This document shows positions 55,153 through 62,728 of a DNA stretch of 64,000 bases, piece by piece; the first letter of the stretch is position 1; each line of letters begins with the position of its first letter. The stretch lies in contig NZ_QSDR01000012.1 of the NCBI RefSeq assembly GCF_003464085.1, positions 58,333 through 122,332 of the forward strand, in the 5' to 3' direction. Both the position numbers and the translations under genes were made by a program. The DNA comes from Clostridium sp. AM58-1XD. GTDB taxonomy: Bacteria; Bacillota; Clostridia; Lachnospirales; Lachnospiraceae. The notes under the pieces were generated by a model. It had not been told where the DNA came from. It did no database searches and worked only from the letters and a program-made list of their open reading frames with translations.

Positions 55153-56118
55153 ATGAAAATTGTTGTCTTAGATGGTTATACCGAGAATCCTGGAGATTTA
55201 AGCTGGGAAGGATTAGAAGCACTTGGAGAGGTTACTGTATATGACAGAACTTCTACAGTAGATGCTCCAATTATCGCTGAAAGAATCGGCGATGCAGATA
55301 TCGTTATCACAAACAAAACTCCACTTACAAAGGCTACGATTGACAAGTGCCCGAACATGAAGATGGTTGCATTCCTGGCTACAGGCTACAACGTGTGTGA
55401 TTATCAGTACTGCAAGGAAAAGGGAATTCCGGTAATGAACGTTCCTACTTATGGTACAGATATCGTTGGACAGTATGCAGTAGGTCTGCTGTTAGAAATC
55501 TGCTCTCACTTCTGGTATCATGATCAGACAGTTAAAGAGGGAAAATGGGCTAACAACATTGACTGGTGCTACTGGGATTTCCCAATGATCGAGCTTGCTC
55601 ATAAGACAGCCGGCGTTATCGGCTTAGGACGTATCGGACAGACTACTGCAAGAATTCTTAAGGCTATGAATATGAACGTAATCGCTTTTGATAACTTCCA
55701 GAGTGATGCAGGCAGAGAAGTTGCAGAATACGTTGATCTTGATACTCTGTTAGCTAAGTCTGACGTTATCTTCTTACACTGCCCGCTGTTCCCGGATACA
55801 GAAGGCATCATCAACAAGGATACCATCGCAAAGATGAAAGACGGCGTTATCATTATCAATAACAGCCGTGGACCGCTCGTTGTTGAGCAGGATCTTGCAG
55901 ATGCATTAAACAGCGGCAAAGTATATGCTGCAGGCCTTGATGTTGTTTCTACAGAACCGATTAAGGAAGACAACCCATTACTGAAGGCTAAGAACTGCCT
56001 GATTACACCACATATCTCTTGGGCTGCTAAAGAGTCCCGTCAGAGAATTATGGATATCACCGTTGCTAACGTAAAGGATTTCATTGAAGGACATCCTGTA
56101 AACGTAGTTAACAAATAA
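55153..56118 (+). CDS. D-2-hydroxyacid dehydrogenase (NAD-binding)
   Basis: A 321-residue dehydrogenase of the D-isomer specific 2-hydroxyacid family, similar to hydroxypyruvate/glycerate dehydrogenase. The Rossmann loop is GVIGLGRIGQTTARILKAMN. Catalytic residues: Arg in NNSRGPLVVEQDLADAL, Glu in GLDVVSTEPIKEDNP and His in LITPHISWAAKESRQRI. It reduces a 2-keto acid (for example hydroxypyruvate or glyoxylate) or runs in reverse. It shares the codon style of the isomerase gene, and the two probably work on the same compound. Confidence 0.9.
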   Translation: MKIVVLDGYTENPGDLSWEGLEALGEVTVYDRTSTVDAPIIAERIGDADIVITNKTPLTKATIDKCPNMKMVAFLATGYNVCDYQYCKEKGIPVMNVPTYGTDIVGQYAVGLLLEICSHFWYHDQTVKEGKWANNIDWCYWDFPMIELAHKTAGVIGLGRIGQTTARILKAMNMNVIAFDNFQSDAGREVAEYVDLDTLLAKSDVIFLHCPLFPDTEGIINKDTIAKMKDGVIIINNSRGPLVVEQDLADALNSGKVYAAGLDVVSTEPIKEDNPLLKAKNCLITPHISWAAKESRQRIMDITVANVKDFIEGHPVNVVNK

Positions 56119-56184
56119 TCAGAATCACGAAATAAAAGACACTGGCTCCGTTTCAGTCCACCAGGCTGAGGCGGAGCCTTTTTG

Positions 56185-56261
56185 CTTTCCAGGAAAGCCC
56201 TTGTTCTTAAAACGTGTTAAAGTGCTTGATTACTGGAAAGTAAAAAGCGCTCCGCTATGGA
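56185..56261. repeat. 77-bp palindromic intergenic block, copy 3 (inverted)
   Basis: CTTTCCAGGAAAG at the left end and GGAAAG...CGCTCCGCTATGGA at the right match the reverse complement of 18292-18368 and 18449-18525 over the full 77 bp, with scattered substitutions. It lies in the 416-bp gene-free stretch 56119-56534. Confidence 0.72.
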
Positions 56262-56289
56262 CAGCGTGCCCCCGCATGAGCGGTTAGGC

Positions 56290-56347
56290 GCATTCGCGTG
56301 AAGGGAATGATACCGTTATAGCGGCGTTATGCCCTTCGCGCGAGTGC
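56290..56347. repeat. Inverted repeat adjoining the 77-bp block
   Basis: GCATTCGCGTGAAGGG (56290-56305) pairs with CCCTTCGCGCGAGTGC (56332-56347), two mismatches. A similar CCTTTCGCGCGAATGCG lies next to copy 2, so both parts belong to a larger repeat. Confidence 0.65.
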
Positions 56348-56534
56348 CTCCTGCGGAATAGATGGAAGCATCCTGTGTGTATTTGTGCTGATTTTAGAAA
56401 ATTATAGAAAATAAAGAAGAGATAGCAGAAAATAATTGATTTATTTTTGAAAAATCAGTATAATATAAGTGAAAGTAGATAAAAACAAAGTCAACCATTG
56501 CAGTAAAACCGAATACAGAAAGGGGCGGGGATTT

Positions 56535-57182
56535 ATGATGAAGAAGATTATTACGATCAGCCGTGAATATGGCAGCGGCGGACGGCAAATCGGACAGATA
56601 GTAGCTGACAAATTGGGAATTCCTTTTTACGACAGGAAAATTATTGAAGAGACCGCCAAAGAAGCCGGTTTGAGCCCGGAATTTGTGGAAGGACATGAAG
56701 AAAAACTGCAGAACAGCTTTTTTTATAATTTTGCTCTTGGCGCAATTTATGGGCTGGCTCATCCGGATAAGCCGGATATTAAGAGTCTGCCGGCGACAGA
56801 ACGGATTTTCCTGGCACAGCAAAAAGTGATCGAGGAGCTTGCAGATCAGGGACCTTGCGTAATCGTGGGACGGTGCGCGGATTTCATACTCAAGGACAGG
56901 GAAGACATGATGAAGGTGTTTATCTATGCGGATAAGGAAACCCGTAAAAAGAGAGTGATTGAAGAATACGGCCGCCTGCCTGAGTACATAGACCAGACGC
57001 TTGCATATGTAGACAAACACAGGAAACTTCATTATGAGACGTATACGACCCAGGAATGGGGCGACAGAAAGAATTATCACCTGATGCTGGACAGCACAGC
57101 ATTTGGCATGGAAGCTGCGCCGAGATTATATGCCAGGCAGCGAAAGCAGAATGAGTGTCAAGTGAATAAAAAGAATAATTGA
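56535..57182 (+). CDS. Cytidylate kinase-like protein
   Basis: A 215-residue protein of the cytidylate kinase-like family. It starts MMKKIITISREYGSGGRQIG, in which REYGSGG takes the place of the P-loop, then LGIPFYDRKIIEETAKEAGL. CVIVGRCADFIL and KRVIEEYG are the later nucleotide-kinase marks. The substrate may be a nucleotide or a small metabolite; many clostridial copies exist. ATG 56535 or 56538 follow a GGGCGGGG stretch; the GTG at 56469 adds no family sequence. A short polar Lys/Asn tail ends the protein. Confidence 0.85.
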   Translation: MMKKIITISREYGSGGRQIGQIVADKLGIPFYDRKIIEETAKEAGLSPEFVEGHEEKLQNSFFYNFALGAIYGLAHPDKPDIKSLPATERIFLAQQKVIEELADQGPCVIVGRCADFILKDREDMMKVFIYADKETRKKRVIEEYGRLPEYIDQTLAYVDKHRKLHYETYTTQEWGDRKNYHLMLDSTAFGMEAAPRLYARQRKQNECQVNKKNN

Positions 57183-57190
57183 ATAGTACG

Positions 57191-57300
57191 AGAGAGGGTG
57201 TTGCTAAAGTGTGATGTGCTCTCGATATCAGAATTATTTCTTAAGCATTGGCTTAGAGATTAACCTGGTACGAGGGCAAATCCTTTAACAGCACCCTCTT
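57191..57300. repeat. Dispersed hairpin element, copy 3
   Basis: The outer arms GAGAGGGTGTTGC and CAGCACCCTCTT and inner arms with CTCGATATCAG and CTGGTACGAG match the layout of copies 1 and 2 with more change. It lies between the convergent kinase-like and gntR genes and probably terminates both. Confidence 0.68.
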
Positions 57301-57302
57301 CT

Positions 57303-58028
57303 TTATTCTGAAATTTGATTATCCGAAGTTAAATGGGGGATATTTTCTTCAGATAAGACGGTACTGCCGACTCTTCGTATATGCTTTACGGTTATTTGCT
57401 CTGCCAGAGAAGGATCTTTTTTTGTGACGGCTTCGAACAGAGCTTTATGTTCCTGATATGATGTATCATAATCAGAAGGAATATAAGAAAAATAATATAA
57501 ATAGCGAATCGTATTATTAATAGATCCCATAGTCAGAATTAATTGGTCAAGATAAGAATTTCCCGCAGCGATACTAAGAATGCGATGAAACGAATAATTA
57601 GCTTTGGCTATTTTTTCTACAATTTCTTTCTCTTTTACATCCTCCCTTAATAAAGCCGAAAACTGATCTAAATAATCTTTCATTCTATCAATATCTTCAT
57701 CTGTAATATGTAATGTGCCCCAATATGCAGCGGTACCTTCCACTACACTTCTAAGATGAATCATCTGGACAAGATTTGATTCATATAGATCAGATACATA
57801 TGTTCCCTTATGTGGATAAGTACGCAGCAATCCCTCCATATTTAAAGTTCTGATAGCTTCCTTAGCGGGGGCAGTACTTACATGAAAACGGCTGCTGATA
57901 TCACGTTCTGAAATCTTTTCCCCCTTTTTTAATTCTCCCGAAATAATCTGACGGCGCAGAATATCCGTAATTTGGTCTCTCAAAGGAAGAGCAATTTCTA
58001 ATTCATCTGTAATAACATCTTTTTTCAA
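57303..58028 (-). CDS. GntR-family (FCD) transcriptional regulator
   Basis: A 241-residue regulator. Residues 10-78 form the GntR winged helix: LRDQITDILRRQIISGELKK, then GEKISERDISSRFHVSTAPA and EGLLRTYPHKGTYV. Residues 85-235 form a helical FCD effector domain with NYSFHRILSIAAGNSYLDQL and YQEHKALFEAVTKKD, whose His/Asp residues usually bind a metal and an organic acid. It is divergent from the RidA operon, and the shared 226-bp region carries repeated GTGATATAT(C/G/T)A words. Repression of the operon, relieved by its substrate, is the likely mode. Confidence 0.9.
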   Translation of the reverse strand: MKKDVITDELEIALPLRDQITDILRRQIISGELKKGEKISERDISSRFHVSTAPAKEAIRTLNMEGLLRTYPHKGTYVSDLYESNLVQMIHLRSVVEGTAAYWGTLHITDEDIDRMKDYLDQFSALLREDVKEKEIVEKIAKANYSFHRILSIAAGNSYLDQLILTMGSINNTIRYLYYFSYIPSDYDTSYQEHKALFEAVTKKDPSLAEQITVKHIRRVGSTVLSEENIPHLTSDNQISE

Positions 58029-58069
58029 GGCTGATACCTCCCTAAATTAACAAATAAAGTTATTATACC

Positions 58070-58112
58070 TGATATATTATTAAAAATCAATTGACTAATA
58101 TGTGATATATCA
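58070..58112. promoter_or_regulatory. Candidate GntR half-sites near the gntR start
   Basis: CTGATATATTA ends at 58079 and GTGATATATCA lies at 58102-58112. Both share the GTGATATATNA word found twice at 58207-58231. Confidence 0.5.
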
Positions 58113-58163
58113 GATATATAAATGGTGATTATGCACAAAAAATGATTTAATTTTGAAAATGCA

Positions 58164-58192
58164 TTGTAAAAATATGTCGAAAGGTATATGAT
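58164..58192 (+). promoter_or_regulatory. Sigma-A promoter of the RidA operon
   Basis: TTGTAA (58164-58169), 17 bp, TATGAT (58187-58192). The predicted RNA start near 58199 is followed by the operator pair at 58207. Confidence 0.6.
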
Positions 58193-58206
58193 ATTAACAC
58201 GGAAAC

Positions 58207-58231
58207 TAATATATCACATGTCATATATCAC
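58207..58231. promoter_or_regulatory. Candidate GntR operator of the RidA operon
   Basis: On the minus strand, GTGATATATGA, then CAT, then GTGATATATTA: two direct half-sites with a 14-bp period, placed just after the predicted RNA start, where a bound repressor would block the promoter. Confidence 0.6.
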
Positions 58232-58254
58232 TTTTAGAAGGAAGGAGAGAAAAG

Positions 58255-58740
58255 ATGGACTGTTACACAAGAATGAAAGAAATGGGTCTTGAACTACCAG
58301 CGCCGCCTAAACCAGGAGGAGTATACTCGGCAATAAGACAAGTAGGAAATTCCTTATATTTCACAGCTGGAGTCGGTTGTAAAAAGAATGGGGATTTACT
58401 ATATACGGGTCATGTAGGGGAAGAGATCAGCATTGAAGAGGGAAGGCAAGCAGCCAGACAGAGTATTTTTAATTTATTAAGTATTATTGAAAGAGAAATA
58501 GGAGATCTGAGGCGCATTACAAAAATTGTTAAAATTCTCGGATTTGTTTCCTGCCAAAATGGTTTTGAAGACCAGCCGAAGGTAATCGATGCGGCCAGCG
58601 AACTGTTAATACAGATTTTTGGAGAGGAAATCGGATATGCCGCGCGATCTGCAATAGGTACCAATTCATTACCGGGCAACCAGGCGGTGGAAATAGAGAT
58701 GGTATTTGAAACAGAATGGAGGGATGAGGGTGAAATTTGA
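58255..58740 (+). CDS. RidA-family protein (enamine/imine deaminase-like)
   Basis: A 161-residue protein, a little longer than the usual 125-130. The RidA core is seen in GVYSAIRQVGNSLYFTAGVG, GRQAARQSIFNLLSIIEREI, ITKIVKILGFVSCQNGFEDQ and the C-terminal GYAARSAIGTNSLPGNQAVE with the Arg of ARSAIG. RidA speeds release of ammonia from reactive 2-aminoacrylate-type imines made by PLP enzymes. The PLP enzyme at the end of this operon is a plausible source. Start ATG 58255 follows AAGGAGAG. It overlaps the next gene by 11 bp. Confidence 0.88.
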   Translation: MDCYTRMKEMGLELPAPPKPGGVYSAIRQVGNSLYFTAGVGCKKNGDLLYTGHVGEEISIEEGRQAARQSIFNLLSIIEREIGDLRRITKIVKILGFVSCQNGFEDQPKVIDAASELLIQIFGEEIGYAARSAIGTNSLPGNQAVEIEMVFETEWRDEGEI

Positions 58741-59617
58741 ACCACATGGTATTTTGCCGGCAATGATAACACCGGTCGCCGAGAATGGGAAAATTGATGA
58801 GAAGGCGCTAAGAAGCTTAATCGAATATGAGATAAAAGGAGGTCTTCACGGCATTTTTGCTGTTGGAACAACAGGAGAATTTTATGCGATTACGGATGAT
58901 ATGTATCGGGAAATATTGAGCATTACAGTTGATCAGGTTGGAGGGAGAGTGCCTGTTTACGCAGGAGCAAATGCTGTTTCTACAAGAGAAGCTATCCGTC
59001 TGGTAAAGATCGCGGAAGATTCAGGTGTAGATGCCGTCTCTGTTCTTACGCCTTATTTCATATCCGTCTCGCAGCAGGAACTCGCAGAGCATTATACGAA
59101 CATTGCAGCCAGTACAAACCTTCCTGTACTGCTGTATGACAATTCACCGAAAACGCATATTTCCATTTCGCCGGATACTTCGTCAAAACTGGCTGATATT
59201 AAAAATATTGTCGGTATGAAAGACAGTTCAGGCGATATGACTGCAACAGCAGAGCACATAAGAAGAAATAAAGGAAAAGATTTTCATGTAATGATGGGGA
59301 GAGATACTCTGATTTACAGCAGTCTCTGCATAGGCGGTTCGGGAGCCGTTGCCGCATGCGCAAATGTTGCACCAGGATTATGTGCAGATATCTATAATAA
59401 ATTTATTACGAATGATTTAGAGGGTGCACTGGAGGCCCAGTTTAAGCTTGCACCCCTTAGAATGGCTTTTACACTTGGCTCATTTCCTGCGGTAATTAAA
59501 GAAGCTCTTCAAATGATAGGGATTCCTGTAGGAAATTGTCTGAGGCCAACAGGAAAATTGAATGTGGAAGAACGGGCCCAGTTAGAAACAATTTTAAAAA
59601 ACATGGAGCTGCTTTGA
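58730..59617 (+). CDS. DapA-family class I aldolase (dihydrodipicolinate synthase/NAL-like)
   Basis: A 295-residue TIM-barrel aldolase. Marks are GILPAMITPVAENGKIDEKA, GIFAVGTTGEFYAITDDMYR, PVLLYDNSPKTH with the active-site Tyr, and GMKDSSGDM with the Schiff-base Lys. The downstream part lacks features that would mark a true DapA, and dap genes are absent, so an aldolase or dehydratase acting on a 2-keto acid is more likely. GTG 58730 lies six bases after GGAGGG; ATG 58724 touches that site. It is the second gene of a catabolic-type operon. Confidence 0.88.
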   Translation: MKFEPHGILPAMITPVAENGKIDEKALRSLIEYEIKGGLHGIFAVGTTGEFYAITDDMYREILSITVDQVGGRVPVYAGANAVSTREAIRLVKIAEDSGVDAVSVLTPYFISVSQQELAEHYTNIAASTNLPVLLYDNSPKTHISISPDTSSKLADIKNIVGMKDSSGDMTATAEHIRRNKGKDFHVMMGRDTLIYSSLCIGGSGAVAACANVAPGLCADIYNKFITNDLEGALEAQFKLAPLRMAFTLGSFPAVIKEALQMIGIPVGNCLRPTGKLNVEERAQLETILKNMELL

Positions 59618-59659
59618 TGCACTCTTATATTTAAATAATTATTAAGAAGGAGGATTTAT

Positions 59660-60661
59660 ATGAGAAAATACAGATATTTATCAATTATAACGGCATTGCT
59701 GTCGACTATTATGGTCATAACTGCAGGCTGCGGTACTTCTGCTAAAAAAGAAAACGAGAAGAATGAAGAGTATCCCATAAAATCAATAACAATCGTTAAT
59801 CCCTTCGGCGCGGGGGGCGGCACGGACATTGCTGTTCGGAAACTGTCTGCTATGGTCGAGAAGGAACTTGGGCAAAGCGTCGTAGTTGTTAATAAGACTG
59901 GGGGAAGCGGAGCTGTAGGTTCGGCGGAAGCTGCTGCAGCCGCTCCGGATGGTTATACATTTCTGGTAAATGATAAATCACTGCTTGCGTCATATTATAT
60001 GGGCGTTTCTCAAACAAAATGGGATGATCTGGAAAGCGTCTGCAGTTTGGTCCAGGCGAATTACGCTATTGTAACAGGCGCGGAATCAGGATACGATACT
60101 CTGGAGGATTTGATCAATGCTGCGAAAGCCTCTCCGGACAGCCTTTCTGTAGGGGTCTCAGGAATTGGAGGAATGTCTCATCTTGTTACGGAACAGTTTA
60201 TTGATAAAGCAGGAATTTCAATTAAGGTGGTAGGTTTTGACGGCGGGTCAGAGGTTAAAGCCGCTGTTACCGGCAATCAGGTAGCATGTGCCACCCTGCA
60301 ATTTGCAGAGATCATGCCTCTTGTAGAGTCTGGAGACTTACGGATTCTGGGTGTTGTTCAGGAAGAGAGAAGTAAAAATTCAAAACTGGCCGATGTACCT
60401 ACACTACAAGAGCAGGGGATTGACTGTACATTAAACCAGAACTGGTTCTTATGGGCGCCAAAGGGAACGGACGCAGATATTGTAAATATAATATCAGAAG
60501 CTTTTGGAAAAGCAGTAAACAGCGATGAATACAAAGAATTTATGGAGGAAAATTACTATGCAGGTGCATGGACGAACCCTGAGGAGACAGTAAAGGAACT
60601 GACGAAACAGGATGATATATTAAAAGAAATCGTAGAAGAAGCTGGCCTGAATAAAAGTTAA
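59660..60661 (+). CDS. Tripartite tricarboxylate transporter (TctC-type) substrate-binding lipoprotein
   Basis: A 333-residue lipoprotein. The signal peptide ends in a lipobox ITAGC at about residue 25. The TctC fold is clear: ITIVNPFGAGGGTDIAVRKL, GSGAVGSAEAAAAAPDGYTF, LSVGVSGIGGMSHLVTEQFI and LNQNWFLWAPKGTDADIVN. TctC proteins (PF03401) bind carboxylates or related metabolites outside the cell. AAGGAGG precedes the ATG. The membrane partner is the next gene. The ligand is unknown; from the operon it may be a hydroxy- or amino-carboxylate. Confidence 0.92.
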   Translation: MRKYRYLSIITALLSTIMVITAGCGTSAKKENEKNEEYPIKSITIVNPFGAGGGTDIAVRKLSAMVEKELGQSVVVVNKTGGSGAVGSAEAAAAAPDGYTFLVNDKSLLASYYMGVSQTKWDDLESVCSLVQANYAIVTGAESGYDTLEDLINAAKASPDSLSVGVSGIGGMSHLVTEQFIDKAGISIKVVGFDGGSEVKAAVTGNQVACATLQFAEIMPLVESGDLRILGVVQEERSKNSKLADVPTLQEQGIDCTLNQNWFLWAPKGTDADIVNIISEAFGKAVNSDEYKEFMEENYYAGAWTNPEETVKELTKQDDILKEIVEEAGLNKS

Positions 60662-60738
60662 GAACGGGTGAAGGGAGAGTGAGGCATATGTTAGTCCAAT
60701 CGATTTCTTACCCGACAGCGAACAGGAGGGGATGACAT

Positions 60739-62711
60739 ATGGTTGAAACTTTATTCACAATACTGAAGCCTGATATTCTAATATTTATGGTGATATCTGT
60801 TGCAGGAGGACTGGTTGTGGGTGCAATTCCTGGTCTGTCAGCTACAATGGCAATGGCTTTGCTGACCCCCCTTACGTTTTCAATGAATTCAGATGTTGCC
60901 TTTGCAAGTTTATGTGCTATATACGTCGGTGGTGTTTCCGGAGGATTATATTCTGCAATTCTGCTGAGAATCCCAGGTACTTCCTCTTCGATTGCAACGA
61001 CCTCGACGGTTTCCCTATGGCCAGAAAGGGAGAGTCAGGCAAAGCAATTGGTGTGGCATTGGTCGGCTCATTTATAGGGGGAACATTTAGCTTTATCATG
61101 CTCTTATGCTGTGCTCCGATTCTTGCAAAAGCAGCCCTGAAGTTCGGTCCGGCTGAATATTTCGCTGTATCGCTGCTGGGACTTTCTACAATTGCAGCGG
61201 TTGTCGGTGATTCGACCGTGAAAGGTTTACTTTCTGCAGCAGTAGGATTGGCAATGGGCACGGTGGGGCTCGATGTGATTATGGGATCGCCAAGATTTAC
61301 TTTTGGAAGGATAGAACTGGTATCTGGTTTTGACGTTTTAGTCGTTATGATTGGCTGTTTTGCAGTTCCTCAGTTACTGCATGACGTTATCTGCCCAAGC
61401 CGTATAAAAGTGGATTCGGATACAAGCATAAAAGGGATGCTTCCTTCCTTGAGCTTTTTGAAAGCTCAGACCGTAAACTTTCTGCGATCATCTGTAATAG
61501 GGACGTGGGTTGGATTACTGCCTGGCGCAGGAGGCAGTATTGCCTCTCTTTTATCTTATGATCAGGCTAAAAAGGCATCTAAATATCCTGAAAATTTCGG
61601 TACTGGTGTACCAGACGGAGTCGTTGCCTCTGAAACAGCAAATAATGCGGTTATCGGAGGCAGCCTGATTCCAATGCTGACACTTGGAATACCGGGAGAT
61701 ACTCCAGCGGCTGTTCTTCTGGCGGCATTTACTCTTCATGGAATGCAGGCAGGCCCTTTGCTGTATAAACAGAACCCTGAAATGGTAAATTTGATTTTAG
61801 GCTCTCTGTTTGTGTCTAATATACTTATGATCCTGATCGCCTTGCTCGGAGCAAAATATATTGTCCGTACGTTAGAATTTCCCAAGGAATATTTAATACC
61901 AATTATTATAGTTATGTGTATTATTGGCACATATGCGACAAATCAGCGTTCGTTCGATATTGTAATAATGCTTGCTGTAGGGCTGTTGGGATTTGTAATG
62001 GAACGATACGGTTTTCCCGTAAGTCCACTTGTCTTGGGTGTTGTATTAGGACCGCTGCTTGAAAAAAATTTCAGAAGAGCAGTACAAGTGAGTAATTCCG
62101 GCATTTGGGGAATTATATCACGGCCGATTACTGCAGTTGTTTTGGCCTTGGTTGCAGTTAATTTCTGCAGGCCCCTGTTTTCTTTTCTATTTAAATGTTG
62201 GAAGAGGCGCTCTATGACAGTATTATCTGATGTAACGTTTGAAGAGGACACAGGAGAAAAAAGAACATTCAAGATAAACCGTATTGCGGGCGCGTGTGTC
62301 ATAGCAGGAGGAATGTTATACTATTATTGGGCTTCTCTTTTAGGAAGTGCTGTTATGAAAGAAACGGCATATGGACCCGATTTTTATCCTAAGATTCTGG
62401 CTGCGATTATCGTCCTATTAGGCGTAATGCTATTGGTGATGAAACCGCAGAAAAAAGATAGGATTATGGATGAAAAGATTAATAAAAGGATTTTGTTTAT
62501 TGCAGCTGCAGCGTTGGTAATCTACCCATTTCTTATATTAAAACTGGGATTTGTGGTATCTGGAATTCTGTTTCTAAGTCTCAGCTTCATGTTTCTGGGA
62601 AAAATAAAGTGGTTTAAAGCAGCGCTGGTATCCATGATTACAATCGCAGCACTATCTTTTGTATTTGAAAAAATATTTATAATAATACTTCCTCATGGCA
62701 TGATTCTTTAA
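60739..62711 (+). CDS. TctA-TctB fusion permease (one frameshift)
   Basis: About 657 residues after correction. Residues 1-490 are the large TctA subunit: GLVVGAIPGLSATMAMALLT, the loop GFPMARKGESGKAIGVAL, IGTWVGLLPGAGGSIASLLS and GIPGDTPAAVLLAAFTLHGM. From about 510, after an acidic linker, four helices with YGPDFYPKILAAIIVLLGVM match a TctB small subunit, normally a separate protein. The frame breaks near 61002: ACGACCTCGACGG has one base fewer than needed to give TT(L/F)DGFPMARKGE. AGGAGGGG precedes ATG 60739. It works with the TctC protein just upstream, driven by an ion gradient. Confidence 0.88.
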
Positions 62712-62728
62712 AGAAAGGATGAACACGT

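Noticed and set aside
58730..59617. True dapA (lysine synthesis)
   Set aside because: The gene sits in a catabolic-type operon with transporter and RidA genes and no other lysine genes, and the family is functionally broad.
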